From Lacticaseibacillus manihotivorans DSM 13343 = JCM 12514 (lineage in GTDB: Bacteria; Bacillota; Bacilli; Lactobacillales; Lactobacillaceae), in contig NZ_AZEU01000151.1 of assembly GCF_001435035.1 (NCBI RefSeq), positions 1 through 53,856 on the forward strand: a stretch of 53,856 nt of DNA, read 5' to 3'. This document shows positions 34,760 through 43,549 of this stretch, piece by piece. The notes under the pieces were generated by a model. That model did not search any database. It was not told the origin of the DNA and worked only from the letters and a program-made list of their open reading frames with translations. A program made the position numbers and the translations under genes. Each line of letters begins with the position of its first letter. The stretch's first letter is position 1.

Positions 34760-35164
34760 TCAGTGATTTTCATGCCAAGGCGTTTCATCCTCAGCCAGCG
34801 CCTTTTGATGGAACTCGCGCCATGCTAAGACGATCAACACCACAAGTAACACCCAACGGACCAATTCCGCCCCGGTGCCGCCGAAGAAATGAGCGATCAC
34901 AAACCGCAAAACATTCGCGCCATTTAACACCAGCCAGAATTCTGCCGCCGTGCGCCCACCTTTGATCAGCTTCAAGGATTTGGTCGCTTGCGCAATGTGC
35001 CGCATCCCGAACTGCCACAACAGCCAAATCACTAACGCCAACAAACTGCTACTCAATACCCAATAGCCTGACATATAGGCAAACGGTAATGCTTGAAAAC
35101 CAAAAACAAGAATCAAATAAGCCACAATCCAAAATAAAATGACGACTCGGCGAAGGTTTTCCAT
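34760..35164 (-). CDS. Small four-span membrane protein
   Basis: A 134-residue product starting MENLRRVVILFWIVAYLILVFG, with GGAGGAG upstream of the ATG at 35164. There are four hydrophobic helices: residues 8-28, 35-55, 80-100 and 105-120. The cytoplasmic loop has KLIKGGRTAAEFW. The family is unknown; this location upstream of pyrG is not diagnostic. A cre-like box lies in its promoter region. Confidence 0.65.
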   Translation of the reverse strand: MENLRRVVILFWIVAYLILVFGFQALPFAYMSGYWVLSSSLLALVIWLLWQFGMRHIAQATKSLKLIKGGRTAAEFWLVLNGANVLRFVIAHFFGGTGAELVRWVLLVVLIVLAWREFHQKALAEDETPWHENH

Positions 35165-35183
35165 CCCGATCTCCTCCAGCTTC

Positions 35184-35199
35184 AAGTAAACGCTTACTT
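35184..35199. promoter_or_regulatory. Candidate cre (CcpA) site
   Basis: AAGTAAACGCTTACTT matches the catabolite-responsive element pattern with one mismatch. It lies between a TATAAT -10 (35203-35208, minus strand) and the membrane-protein gene, where binding would block transcription. Confidence 0.45.
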
Positions 35200-35230
35200 G
35201 ATTATAACCTAGTCAATTTTGAAAGTCAGC

Positions 35231-35420
35231 TTATCGCCACCCATACTGCGCGAAACGTTTCCGCATGGCGTCATCGGTTAAATATTCACCGGTTTCAAAA
35301 TCCTTGAAGCCTGATTCAATCAGCTCACAATTGAAAATTGATTTCGACGTAGGCTTCAACAAAATCAAACTACTGTGAACTTCAGCGTGATTCGGACACG
35401 ATTTTGTTTTGTCGACCAAC
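35231..35420 (-). pseudogene. Possible C-terminal fragment of an unknown protein
   Basis: In one minus frame the last 60 or so residues (ILLKPTSKSIFNCELIESG and FKDFETGEYLTDDAMRKRF, ending AQYGWR) look like natural protein, whereas the upstream part of the frame is encoded by repeat A3. No good start exists unless a TTG near 35420 is used. It may be a gene cut by insertion of the repeat, or a short real gene. Confidence 0.3.
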
Positions 35421-35432
35421 AGTCCCCGTGAA

Positions 35433-35692
35433 GAAAAGTTGCGGGTGGAAGTGACTTGGCAAAACAAGGAAAACTGGACAATTGCCCGTGGCAGTGCAGT
35501 CAAGTGAAACGCCGATTTGTGGCGGTTCGCGCAGATTTCACCGGCAGATTTTGAGACAAAGTGGTTTTCTTTGGCTCAAAATCTAGGCGAAAACTCCTCG
35601 AACGGTTTTTGTTCGAGAGTTGCAGCCGGCCGCACCGGCAACTTGTCCAGTTTTCCGCAGTGACGCCAAGGCACTGGAACCCGCAACTTTTC
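35433..35692 (-). repeat. Family A palindromic element, copy A3
   Basis: Outer arms GAAAAGTTGCGGGT/ACCCGCAACTTTTC are perfect. The internal layout is as in A1, with stems AGATTTTGAG/CTCAAAATCT and CTCGAAC/GTTCGAG. It has the same orientation as A1 and lies between the rpoE terminator and the fragment at 35231. Confidence 0.85.
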
Positions 35693-35721
35693 ATACCACT
35701 AGGCAATTAACTAGCAAATAC

Positions 35722-35753
35722 AAAAAAGATCAAGCCTGAACTTCGGCTTGATC
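35722..35753 (-). terminator. Terminator of rpoE
   Basis: GATCAAGCC/GGCTTGATC with a T run on the minus strand, directly after the rpoE stop. Confidence 0.85.
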
Positions 35754-35770
35754 TCAAAGTGTTCGTTGAT

Positions 35771-36364
35771 TTAGTTTTCGTCGTCAGAATCGGAATCCGT
35801 ATCGTCGTCTTCTTCATCTTCATCATCGTCGTCAGAGAATTCTGCCAATTGGCCTTCGATCCCATCAGGCAAGCTGTCTTCTTCGTCGTCGCCGTCTGCG
35901 TTGGCATCTTCGTCATCATCGAAGTCGTCAGCCGCATCGTCATCAGCGTCGTCGTCAAAGTCATCGTCTTCTGGATCGTCGTCGTTGTAGTCGATGACAT
36001 CATCATCGTCGCCAGCATCAGCCAAGAAGGCGTTGACCTTCTTGCGCTTCTTGCGGCGCGGTGCGTCTTCTTCATCGTCATGTTGGTTGACTTCTTCATC
36101 GACAGATTCGTATGGGTACCAAGCGCGCAGGCCCCAAACGTTGTCGCCTAAAGAAATGAACGATCCGTTTTCGTTTAAATCCGTATAAAATTGCGGCAAA
36201 CGATCCCGGATCTCACCATCGGTTTTACCCAAATAGGTTTGGATCTCGTTAACGATGTCCACAAAAGCCATCGTTTCGCCTTTTTCGTCGAGAATGGCGT
36301 GCGCCACCTCGATCATGGACAGTTCTGATTTAATCGCGTCGGCAAATACTTCGTCTAGTTTCAA
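35771..36364 (-). CDS. rpoE: RNA polymerase delta subunit
   Basis: A 197-residue product. I favour the TTG at 36364 (10 nt after AAAGGG) over the GTG at 36373, which nearly touches the SD; both are possible. The N-terminal HARE-HTH domain reads [28 protein letters not shown] and [25 protein letters not shown]. The C-terminal 100 residues are almost wholly Asp and Glu, which mimic nucleic acid and speed RNA polymerase recycling. It is typically upstream of pyrG, as here, but with extra genes between. Confidence 0.95.
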   Translation of the reverse strand: MKLDEVFADAIKSELSMIEVAHAILDEKGETMAFVDIVNEIQTYLGKTDGEIRDRLPQFYTDLNENGSFISLGDNVWGLRAWYPYESVDEEVNQHDDEEDAPRRKKRKKVNAFLADAGDDDDVIDYNDDDPEDDDFDDDADDDAADDFDDDEDANADGDDEEDSLPDGIEGQLAEFSDDDDEDEEDDDTDSDSDDEN

Positions 36365-36407
36365 CCGGTACACGCCCTTTCCACAGTCTATTCCAAATCA
36401 TACCCGT

Positions 36408-36854
36408 TTAAGCATGAAAAAGCAATCGCATTCGATAATTTCCCAAGGTTTCCCCGTTAGCAAATAATTGATACTCGATATAAATTTCGCCAGCCAGTGG
36501 ATCATCCGTGATGCGCACATCCAAGCGCGGCGTGATGGTTTCCACAGGGATCATGCCATAAGGCGTACGGTATTGGGTCAAGATCCGCTTTTCATTGGCA
36601 AAATGCAACTTCAATTGCATATCATCATTACTGCCGCCACGGCTGAGTTGCACATCCCCGTCACCGCGCAGCTTCAAGGTCACTGGATAATCCGTGTGCT
36701 CTTTTTCATTGATCTCACGATAGCGAATATAAAGCGTGTCATTGAGCTCGACGATCGTTCCTGGCTCGTTAAAAACATGTTCTTCAGTTTCCCCTTCTTG
36801 GGTAACATAAGTTTCTAAGTGGATCGAAACTGGGATCCCGTGTGATAAGTCCAT
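36408..36854 (-). CDS. DUF1934 (YwiB-like) protein
   Basis: A 148-residue soluble beta-barrel-type protein starting MDLSHGIPVSIHLET, with AAGGAAGG before the ATG at 36854. The family pattern is visible in LNDTLYIRYRE, YRTPYGMIPVETIT and a final strand LGNYRMRLLFHA. Its function is not known. It is just upstream of rpoE on the same strand, in the usual order for lactobacilli. Confidence 0.8.
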   Translation of the reverse strand: MDLSHGIPVSIHLETYVTQEGETEEHVFNEPGTIVELNDTLYIRYREINEKEHTDYPVTLKLRGDGDVQLSRGGSNDDMQLKLHFANEKRILTQYRTPYGMIPVETITPRLDVRITDDPLAGEIYIEYQLFANGETLGNYRMRLLFHA

Positions 36855-36962
36855 GCGATCCTTCCTTTCAGTGGTTTTCAACCTATTATAACGCTTGGCC
36901 AAAAACTTCACACTCTATTGTATAATGGAGTCATAAAACTGGCTTGCAGTATGAAAAGTTGT

Positions 36963-37200
36963 GGACTCCGATAGTTTTGGCGTCACTGCGGTGAGTTGAA
37001 CAAGTTGCTAGTGCGGCCGGCGCCAGAAATCGGCACAAACCGCCGATGTTCTTTTGCCTAAGACTTGAACCAGAGAAAACCGCTCTGTTTCAAGTCTTGC
37101 CGGTAAAATCTACGCAAGCCACCAAAAAACGGCGTCTTACTTGATTTGACTACCACGAGCAATTGTCCAGCTCACCTCCGCTTTGCCAAAACTATCTCCG
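36963..37200 (+). repeat. Family A palindromic element, copy A4
   Basis: Outer arms carry ATAGTTTTGGC/GCCAAAACTAT. The conserved pair is GAACAAGTTGCT/AGCAATTGTCC, and inner stems are AAGACTTGAA/TTCAAGTCTT and ATCGGC/GCCGAT. Same orientation as A2 and A5; about 127 bases from D2. Confidence 0.8.
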
Positions 37201-37327
37201 CTTACGATTTTTCTTCGTTCACACATGATGAGCCTATTCATGAGTCTGATTCACAGATGGCGCAGATAAAGGATCGTCGAACAATCGTTTACAAGAGCCA
37301 TTGGACAACATTGATACATGTGGCCAC

Positions 37328-37512
37328 GATTTGGCATTGGGACGGAGGCTGGCCGTCGAGACGTGGTGAGATTTGCGTTAGCGGTTTACCGCTTACGCAA
37401 AGCCGCAGGAAAAGATCCACTTGGATCAGACGCGCAGCGGATGATTCAAGTTAGCTTTTCCGAGGACCCTCACCACGTCTCGGCGAGCCAGCTGGAGTCC
37501 CAATGCCAAATC
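37328..37512 (-). repeat. Family D palindromic element, copy D2
   Basis: Outer arms GATTTGGCATTGGGAC/GTCCCAATGCCAAATC are perfect. On the minus strand the core has GAGGGTCCTCGGAAAAG paired with CTTTTCC; in the other copies the helix is GGCGGAG/CTCCACC or similar, an exact compensatory switch. Its CTAAC and GTGGATCT blocks are conserved. Confidence 0.85.
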
Positions 37513-37550
37513 ACTAACCCGCAAGCCAAAAACATTAGGGGGAAAATGCC

Positions 37551-38864
37551 TTGAACACGATGTTACCAAGAGAAAAAGTCTTTCGCGATCCAGTGCACAA
37601 CTACATTCATGTGCGCCACCAAGTGATTTTAGACTTGATCAACACACCTGAATTCCAGCGTTTACGTCGGATCAAACAACTCGGGGTGGCCAATACTGTG
37701 TTTCAAGGCGCAGAACACTCCCGCTTCACGCACTCGCTTGGCGTTTATGAAATTACCCGCCAGATCTGCGATTCATTTAAAAACAACTACCCTGATCAAT
37801 GGGACGACTCAGAACGCTTAGTCGCCTTATGTGCCGCCTTGCTCCACGACGTTGGCCACGGGCCGTACTCGCACACTTTTGAGCACATTTTTAATACCGA
37901 TCACGAAGCCATCACGCGGCGGATCTTATGCAATGAATCCACCAACATCAATCACATTTTACGGGAAGTGGCGCCTGATTTTCCGCAAAAAGTCGCCAGT
38001 GTGATCGACCACACTTATCCCAATCCGCAAGTCGTGCAAATGATCTCCAGTCAAATCGACGCCGATCGCATGGACTACTTGTTGCGCGATGCCTATAATA
38101 CCGGCACCAATTATGGCTTATTCGACTTGACGCGCATCTTGCGGGTAATGCGACCATATCCTGATGGCATCGCTTTTGACGCCAATGGGATGCATGCGGT
38201 AGAAGACTACATCGTCAGTCGCTTCCAAATGTATCAACAAATTTATTTCCACCCAGTGTCTCGCGGCATGGAAGTGGTGTTGATGCACTTGCTGGCCCGG
38301 GCGAAGACTTTATATGAAGCGGGACGCTTTGATGCCGCCTATAATCCGCGCTTATTGATCCCATTTTTTGAAGGGACTTGGACGCTGAAGGATTATTTAA
38401 AACTTGACGACGGCGTACTCAACACCTACTTCACTTACTGGCTGGATTATCCCGATCCGATCTTAAAAGACTTCTCTGACCGCTTCTTATCCAGACGCCC
38501 CTTGAAATCTGCGACCTTCACCAGCGATACGGAAAACTTGCTGCCGGACTTGCGCACGTTAGTCGCAGAAGCTGGCTTTGATCCGGAATACTACACCGCA
38601 GAAAACGACTCGTTTGATTTGCCATACGATGCGTATGATCCTTCAAGTGCCAATCCGAAGACGCAAATCGAAATCATGCAACTAGACGGGTCGTTAGAAG
38701 AGCTTTCCACCTTATCCCCACTTGTTGCCGCAATTTCTGGGCGGATGACCGGGGACAAGCGCTTCTACTTTCCAAAAACGATGCTCCAAAAATCAGGTGA
38801 CTCCTCCACCTATCAACAGTTCCAACATTATTTGCTAAACGGTGCTTTAATTAACTTGCGCTAA
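37551..38864 (+). CDS. HD-domain phosphohydrolase (YwfO-like)
   Basis: A 437-residue product from a TTG with GGGGGAA upstream; ATG at 37560 lacks a site. The HD residues are HSRFTHSLG (His), LLHDVGHGPYSHTF (His-Asp) and DADRMDYLLRDAYNTG (distal Asp). The protein belongs to the dGTPase/HDDC family related to B. subtilis YwfO; such enzymes cleave dNTPs or nucleotide signals. It begins 11 nt before the HAD phosphatase start, so the pair form an operon. Confidence 0.9.
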   Translation: MNTMLPREKVFRDPVHNYIHVRHQVILDLINTPEFQRLRRIKQLGVANTVFQGAEHSRFTHSLGVYEITRQICDSFKNNYPDQWDDSERLVALCAALLHDVGHGPYSHTFEHIFNTDHEAITRRILCNESTNINHILREVAPDFPQKVASVIDHTYPNPQVVQMISSQIDADRMDYLLRDAYNTGTNYGLFDLTRILRVMRPYPDGIAFDANGMHAVEDYIVSRFQMYQQIYFHPVSRGMEVVLMHLLARAKTLYEAGRFDAAYNPRLLIPFFEGTWTLKDYLKLDDGVLNTYFTYWLDYPDPILKDFSDRFLSRRPLKSATFTSDTENLLPDLRTLVAEAGFDPEYYTAENDSFDLPYDAYDPSSANPKTQIEIMQLDGSLEELSTLSPLVAAISGRMTGDKRFYFPKTMLQKSGDSSTYQQFQHYLLNGALINLR

Positions 38865-38878
38865 ACGAAAGGATAGTT

Positions 38879-39688
38879 ATGTCAATCAAAATGATCGCCA
38901 TCGACATGGATGGCACCCTGTTAGATCCTAATCAACAACTCACCGCAGAAACCATCGAAACGGTTAAAGCAGCCAAAACTCACGGCATCAAAATCGTCTT
39001 GTGTACCGGCCGCCCATTGACTGGCTTGGAACAATTCTTCGGGCCTTTGGGGTTGGTTGACCCAGGCGATTATGCCATCACGTATAACGGCGCCATGGTA
39101 CAACATGCTGACACGAAAGAAATTTTACTTCAGCATTCATTAAGTTATGACGATTTCGTTGATCTAACGGAACTCGCCAACCGCCTCAACGTCCACTCAC
39201 ATGCCGAAGACGCCGACTACATGTACACCCCAAACGCTGACATCTCCAAGTATTCCGTGCGCGAATCTTACTTGGTCAACATGCCAATGTTCTACCGCTT
39301 GCCGGATCAATTCCCGCATGACAAGCAATTCGCTAAAGTGATGTTTATCGACGAGCCCGACGTTTTAGCCGCAGCCACTGCCAAGATCCCAGCGGACTAC
39401 TTTGAACGCTACTATTTCGTCAACTCCGAACCATTCTTCTTAGAAGCCTTAAACAAAAATGCTTCTAAAGGCAATGCCGTCACTGACTTGGCGCAAAAGC
39501 TCGGCTACAGCATGGATGAAGTGATGGCCATCGGTGATCAAGCCAACGACTTGCCGATGATCAAAGCTGCCGGTTGCGGCGTGGCAATGGGCAATGCGAT
39601 TGACGAAGTTAAAGCGCATGCCCAAGTGATCACTGCGACCAACGCTGAAAACGGTGTGGCCAAAGCCATCCAACAGTATGCGTTCTAG
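38879..39688 (+). CDS. HAD-family sugar phosphatase (Cof-type)
   Basis: A 269-residue product. MIAIDMDGTLLDPNQQ carries the nucleophile Asp (motif 1), CTGRP motif 2, and GDQANDLPMI motif 4; the cap (C2B type) lies between. Cof-type enzymes dephosphorylate sugar phosphates or flavin and pyridoxal phosphates. AAAGGA lies 6 nt before the ATG. It follows the HD gene by 14 nt in one transcript. Confidence 0.92.
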   Translation: MSIKMIAIDMDGTLLDPNQQLTAETIETVKAAKTHGIKIVLCTGRPLTGLEQFFGPLGLVDPGDYAITYNGAMVQHADTKEILLQHSLSYDDFVDLTELANRLNVHSHAEDADYMYTPNADISKYSVRESYLVNMPMFYRLPDQFPHDKQFAKVMFIDEPDVLAAATAKIPADYFERYYFVNSEPFFLEALNKNASKGNAVTDLAQKLGYSMDEVMAIGDQANDLPMIKAAGCGVAMGNAIDEVKAHAQVITATNAENGVAKAIQQYAF

Positions 39689-39694
39689 TGACCT

Positions 39695-39952
39695 GAAAAA
39701 CTGTGAAGGCCGCAGGTGAGGCATCATTACGGTGAATGGGCCAAGTTTCCGTGCGGCCGGCTTCAGCTTTCGAACAAAAACCGTTCGAGGAGCTTACGCC
39801 TAAAATTCAAGCCAAGAAGACCGCTTGTCTTGAATTTTGCCGGTGAAATCTACGCGAGCCACCACAAACCGGCGTCTCACTTGATTTCACTTTCACAGGA
39901 AATTGTCCCATTCACCTCCGCGATGCCTCACCCGCTCCGTTCTCAATTTTTC
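39695..39952 (+). repeat. Family A palindromic element, copy A5
   Basis: Outer arms GGTGAGGCATC/GATGCCTCACC and GAAAAAC/ATTTTTC. It has GTGAAATC/GATTTCAC in place of GTAGAATC/GATTCTAC of A1, AAAATTCAAG/CTTGAATTTT, and TTCGAAC/GTTCGAG. It lies right after the HAD stop and about 115 bases from D3. Confidence 0.85.
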
Positions 39953-40013
39953 TGGATACCCAGCGCTCGTCTACTGATTGTGTTCCTGAGCTGACGACCA
40001 GCTTCAATCATAC

Positions 40014-40040
40014 AAAAATAGCCAGGACTCCTCCTGGCTA
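40014..40040 (-). terminator. Terminator beyond D3
   Basis: AGCCAGGA/TCCTGGCT hairpin with a T run on the minus strand. A NUDIX transcript would read through D3 before stopping here. Confidence 0.65.
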
Positions 40041-40067
40041 AGTCGGTGAATTGGCTGAAACAGTCGC

Positions 40068-40263
40068 GCGGTGTGGTGAAATTGAGGCCGGAAGCTGGTC
40101 GTTGCGCCATAGTGAGAAGCCTGTTAGCGATTTATCGCTTACAGGCTTCCACAGGTGGAGATCCACTCAAATCAGGAGCGAAGCGAGTGATCTGAGTTAG
40201 CTCCGCCGAGGACCCTCTCTATGGCGCAGCGGCCAGCTGGAGGCCTCAATTTCACCACACCGC
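40068..40263 (-). repeat. Family D palindromic element, copy D3
   Basis: Outer arms GCGGTGTGGTGAAATTGAGGCC/GGCCTCAATTTCACCACACCGC are perfect. On the minus strand the core is GAGGGTCCTCGGCGGAG, CTAAC, a stem TCAGATC/GATTTGA, GTGGATCTCCACC, and an AGCGATAAATCGCT-type hairpin. Same arrangement with A as at D2. Confidence 0.85.
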
Positions 40264-40272
40264 ACCCTCCGC

Positions 40273-40722
40273 TTATTGTTGCAACTTCAACCACTGCGCC
40301 ACGCCGAAGCGATGGGTTGGGCGTTTGAGTTGAGCGGCAGCTTCGGCAATTGGCATCAACATCAACGTGTTGAAGTCTTCCAAAGGCTCAGCGACCTTTT
40401 TCAAGTTGGTACAAGCATAGAAAGTCGCCGGATGGTAATACGCAGTTTTGCGGTGATGAGAATAGAAATATTCCGCCGCCGAGCCGAGCTTTTCGCCGAT
40501 GGTGACCGTCACGCCGAATTCTTCCAGCAATTCACGGTTGATCGTTTCTTCATCGGTTTCGCCAGGTTCGACTTCACCGCCTGGCAAAAATAGCGCGTGA
40601 TTCGGTGCGCCAAGGATCAACAACCGTTTGCCGCTAGCATCTGGGATCACGGCATAAACGCCAACGCGCTTGTGATAATCAAGCGTTGGATCTTTCGTAC
40701 CAAAAACTGGATCATGTGCCAT
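40273..40722 (-). CDS. NUDIX hydrolase
   Basis: A 149-residue product. The NUDIX box GGEVEPGETDEETINRELLEEFGV, a variant of GX5EX7REUXEEXGU, is complete at about residues 48-71. Family members hydrolyse nucleoside diphosphates linked to another group. Typical features follow, such as HRKTAYYHPATFYACT. GGGGGAAA lies before the ATG. Confidence 0.92.
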   Translation of the reverse strand: MAHDPVFGTKDPTLDYHKRVGVYAVIPDASGKRLLILGAPNHALFLPGGEVEPGETDEETINRELLEEFGVTVTIGEKLGSAAEYFYSHHRKTAYYHPATFYACTNLKKVAEPLEDFNTLMLMPIAEAAAQLKRPTHRFGVAQWLKLQQ

Positions 40723-40804
40723 TTTTGTTTTCCCCCAAGTTAAAACTTTGATTTTTTCTCATTATACCCTAATAAAAATGCAATTCAAGTAAGGAAGTGC
40801 TCGT

Positions 40805-41845
40805 TTGGAAACCACTACGCTCTTGGCTGTGCTGCTCCCGTTGATCGTGATGACTGGGATTTTCGTCGCCAGCTTCACCATCGAACCGCGGCGCCTGTTC
40901 AACGGTTTGTTATTCAACATTTGGCTGATTTTCGCCGCAGCCACTGCCGCTTTATTGATCCTCGGTTCAAACAACCGCTTATTGATCGCCGTGTTTGCCA
41001 CCCTATTTGTGATTTTCATGTTAGTGATCTTGGCGATTTTTGCGCTCCACTTGTTGTGGTTGGCATGGAACGCGATCGTGGTGTGGCGGCGTGAAGGCCA
41101 CAGTCTAGGGAACATGTTGACGTTGTTATTAGCTGTATTTCTACTATTGTTAGAAATCGGCGCCAGCTTCGGTCGGCAGTTCTTACCTGATCCCTTATAC
41201 AATGGTTTAGCTGTGCTGTTCACCTTGAGCATCGGCTATGTGTTAGTATCACTGTATAACTTCTTGACGGTGCTGGTACTTTACAACTTACGGCCGTTGA
41301 AACACAACAAGGATTTCTTAGTGGTGTTAGGCGCTGGTTTGATCAATGGCGATACCGTTAGTCCATTACTCGCAGCCCGGATCAACGCCGGCATCAAGTT
41401 CTATCGCAAAGAAAAAACCAAAGGATTACATCCCAAGTTAGTTTTCTCTGGTGGCCAAGGCGGTGATGAAAAGCTGCCTGAAGGGTTGGCAATGCAACGA
41501 TACGCACTCACTCAAGGGGTACCAGCAGAAGATACCTTGATTGAAGACCGCTCGACCACGACTTTGGAAAACATGAAATTCTCCAAAACCTTGATTGATC
41601 AAAACGGTGGCGGGTCAGTGGCATTTTTCACCAATAACTATCACCTGTTTCGAGCTGGGATCTATGCTAAAGCTGCTGGATTGAACGCTAACGGCAAAGG
41701 CGCCGCCACGAGTTTTTACTTTTTGCCTAACGCCGTGATCCGCGAATACTTGGCGATGGTGATGTTGCATAAGCGTCGGCATATGATCGTATTTGGTTTG
41801 ATTGCATTGGCCGCATTAAGCACGATGGGCGTGCAGTTGCTGTGA
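40805..41845 (+). CDS. YdcF/ElyC-like membrane protein (DUF218)
   Basis: A 346-residue product from a TTG with AAGGAAG upstream. Five to six membrane spans cover residues 5-165, followed by the DUF218 domain: [45 protein letters not shown] and [11 protein letters not shown], and [11 protein letters not shown]. YdcF-type proteins bind SAM or act on envelope lipid carriers such as undecaprenyl phosphate; the exact role is unsettled. It ends at 41845, 31 nt before mscL, and the genes may be co-transcribed. Confidence 0.85.
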   Translation: METTTLLAVLLPLIVMTGIFVASFTIEPRRLFNGLLFNIWLIFAAATAALLILGSNNRLLIAVFATLFVIFMLVILAIFALHLLWLAWNAIVVWRREGHSLGNMLTLLLAVFLLLLEIGASFGRQFLPDPLYNGLAVLFTLSIGYVLVSLYNFLTVLVLYNLRPLKHNKDFLVVLGAGLINGDTVSPLLAARINAGIKFYRKEKTKGLHPKLVFSGGQGGDEKLPEGLAMQRYALTQGVPAEDTLIEDRSTTTLENMKFSKTLIDQNGGGSVAFFTNNYHLFRAGIYAKAAGLNANGKGAATSFYFLPNAVIREYLAMVMLHKRRHMIVFGLIALAALSTMGVQLL

Positions 41846-41876
41846 TATACTGATTGTAAAAGGGGGTCAACAACTT

Positions 41877-42242
41877 ATGTGGAAAGAATTTCGTCAATTC
41901 ATCATGCGCGGTAACGTCTTAGACTTAGCCGTTGGTGTGATCATCGGCAGTGCCTTCACCGGCTTAGTGACCAGCTTGACCAAGAACTTGATCAACCCGA
42001 TCATTGCGTTATTTACCCGCAGTACGAATCTGGAAGGCTTGAGCTTCACTGTCATTGGGGCTAAGTTTACTTATGGGGCGTTTTTAAATGATGTGATCAA
42101 CTTCCTGATCGTCGCTTTCGTGGTATTTTTAATGGTGAAAGGTGCCAATAAGCTCCTGCCGAAAAAACCAGCTGCGCCTGCTGGCCCCAGCAATGAAGAA
42201 GTGCTGTTAACTGAAATCCGTGATTTATTGAAGGATAAGTAA
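41877..42242 (+). CDS. mscL: Large-conductance mechanosensitive channel
   Basis: A 121-residue two-span protein. [34 protein letters not shown] is the N-terminal amphipathic helix and TM1 with the conserved [12 protein letters not shown] motif; [21 protein letters not shown] is TM2. The AAAGGGGG site is strong. The stop overlaps the lepB start (TAATG), implying translational coupling. It is a pressure-release valve in hypo-osmotic shock. Confidence 0.96.
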   Translation: MWKEFRQFIMRGNVLDLAVGVIIGSAFTGLVTSLTKNLINPIIALFTRSTNLEGLSFTVIGAKFTYGAFLNDVINFLIVAFVVFLMVKGANKLLPKKPAAPAGPSNEEVLLTEIRDLLKDK

Positions 42243-42826
42243 TGAAAAAAGTTCCGTGGTTCGTCCAATTATTATTGATTATGGTGGTGGCTTTTGCCGG
42301 CGCCCGTTTATTAATGACCCAAGTGTTGTCCAACGATACCGTTTCTGGTGATTCGATGCAGCCGACGTTAAATGATAAAAACCGGCTGATCTCGATTCGC
42401 CACCACAGCATTAAACGCAACGATATCGTGGTACTGAATGCCCCTGATGTCGCTGGTGAATTATACATCAAGCGCGTGATCGGCATGCCTGGAGACACTG
42501 TCGCCGTCAAAAACGAAAAGCTTTATGTCAATGGCAAACTCACCCCTCAGCCTTATCTGAAAACCAGTTTCATGCGCAACGAGATCACGGCTTGGGGCAA
42601 AGCCTACAATAAGGACACCACAGGCGTTCAGTTCACTGCTGATTTCAATATCAAAACTAACAAGTCGACGCAATCCGCACGGGTCCCTAAAGGCGAGTAC
42701 TTCGTGATGGGGGACAATCGCTTCGTCTCACATGATGGTCGCGCTTTTGGCTTTATCAAGCGATCCTCAATTCAGTCCGTCGTGGTTTGGCGGTATTGGC
42801 CTTTAAATCAAATGAAAACTTACTAA
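42242..42826 (+). CDS. lepB: Type I signal peptidase
   Basis: A 194-residue product. TM1 is residues 8-26. The catalytic Ser38 is in GDSMQPTL and the Lys in ELYIKRVIGMPGDTV (near 74); box E is GDNRFVSHDGRAFG. The catalytic domain lies outside the membrane, and it removes signal peptides of secreted proteins. AAGGAT lies before the ATG, with the mscL stop inside the same junction. Confidence 0.95.
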   Translation: MKKVPWFVQLLLIMVVAFAGARLLMTQVLSNDTVSGDSMQPTLNDKNRLISIRHHSIKRNDIVVLNAPDVAGELYIKRVIGMPGDTVAVKNEKLYVNGKLTPQPYLKTSFMRNEITAWGKAYNKDTTGVQFTADFNIKTNKSTQSARVPKGEYFVMGDNRFVSHDGRAFGFIKRSSIQSVVVWRYWPLNQMKTY

Positions 42827-42833
42827 ATCACTC

Positions 42834-42862
42834 GACGCTGGCGCATGCCGGCGTCTTTTTTT
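42834..42862 (+). terminator. Terminator of the mscL-lepB transcript
   Basis: GACGCTGGC/GCCGGCGTC hairpin followed by a T run. Confidence 0.8.
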
Positions 42863-42957
42863 GCCAGCTAACGCAAATATTTCAATCTCATAATCTGGTA
42901 AGTCGAAAAGATGTTTCGCCTCTTTTTTGCGTAATTTATATAAAAGGGGGCAAAAAC

Positions 42958-43362
42958 ATGAACTTTGATCAACCGCAATTACTAGCGTTTTGGCTTCAAC
43001 AAGGCGCACAACAAGTCTTTGAGCTGACGCCGATTGCCGAAGCCTTAGACTTTACTTTTACTGCCGCTTTCTCGTTACCCGTTGCGCCACCTGAAACGCC
43101 ACGGTATTTCGCCTTGGTGTCCACTGGCATCACCAAAGAAGCCGCTCGCTTTCAGTTGACGACTTCGCTTGGTCACAGCACGCCGCAACCTGAAACAGGC
43201 ATCATCACATTGGATACAACTTTGCACGTGGATCTAAATCGGGACTATCGCTGGCTGGAGCTCGCTTTGATCTACAATATTGAGCCATTAGACCAAGAGC
43301 ACCTGTTACCAGCATTTTTCACCACCACTATTGGGATCAAGGAGGCGAGCAATAATGGCTAA
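42958..43362 (+). CDS. Uncharacterised 134-residue protein
   Basis: Starts MNFDQPQLLAFWLQQGAQQV after AAAGGGGG; the frame back to 42787 is inside lepB and unsupported. Soluble and acidic, with the look of a beta-rich domain. It ends in an overlap with the next frame (43355), and AAGGAGG lies inside its last codons, so the two are coupled. A phage tail or baseplate relative is possible, given the XhlA-like neighbour, but nothing else supports it. Confidence 0.6.
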   Translation: MNFDQPQLLAFWLQQGAQQVFELTPIAEALDFTFTAAFSLPVAPPETPRYFALVSTGITKEAARFQLTTSLGHSTPQPETGIITLDTTLHVDLNRDYRWLELALIYNIEPLDQEHLLPAFFTTTIGIKEASNNG

Positions 43363-43549
43363 CCTCGCTCCTTTGAATTTACAAATCGTCAATCCGTCAG
43401 GACATGGTACAATGAGTTCAGGAAACGGAGGTGGCCCACCCATGGATCATGACTACGCCACGAAAACTGAACTGCAAATGCTCAGCAGTAAAATGGAGCT
43501 CAACTTCCATGCGTTAAACGACCGCTTCAAATCGTTAGAAGCCCGCTGA
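43355..43549 (+). pseudogene. N-terminal part of a frameshifted coiled-coil membrane protein
   Basis: The frame begins MANLAPLNLQIVNPSGHG with a perfect SD; a second start at 43442 (MDHDYATKTELQMLSSKMEL) also has GGAGGTGG upstream, and this SD is what encodes the GGGPPM stretch. It stops at TGA (43547-43549). The coiled coil continues in another frame, so a +1 shift (one extra base) separates it from the part at 43548. The hairpin CCGCT-GATG-AGCGG (43543-43556) is centred on the stop. Confidence 0.6.

Noticed and set aside
34600-34788. 62-residue ORF in the pyrG leader
   Set aside because: It covers the pyrG promoter and attenuator and overlaps the end of the membrane-protein gene in another frame; there is no ribosome site.
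35707-36151. Two opposite-strand ORFs within rpoE
   Set aside because: They arise from the GAC/GAT-rich acidic tail of rpoE read in other frames, giving biased Thr/Met or Val/Ile runs.
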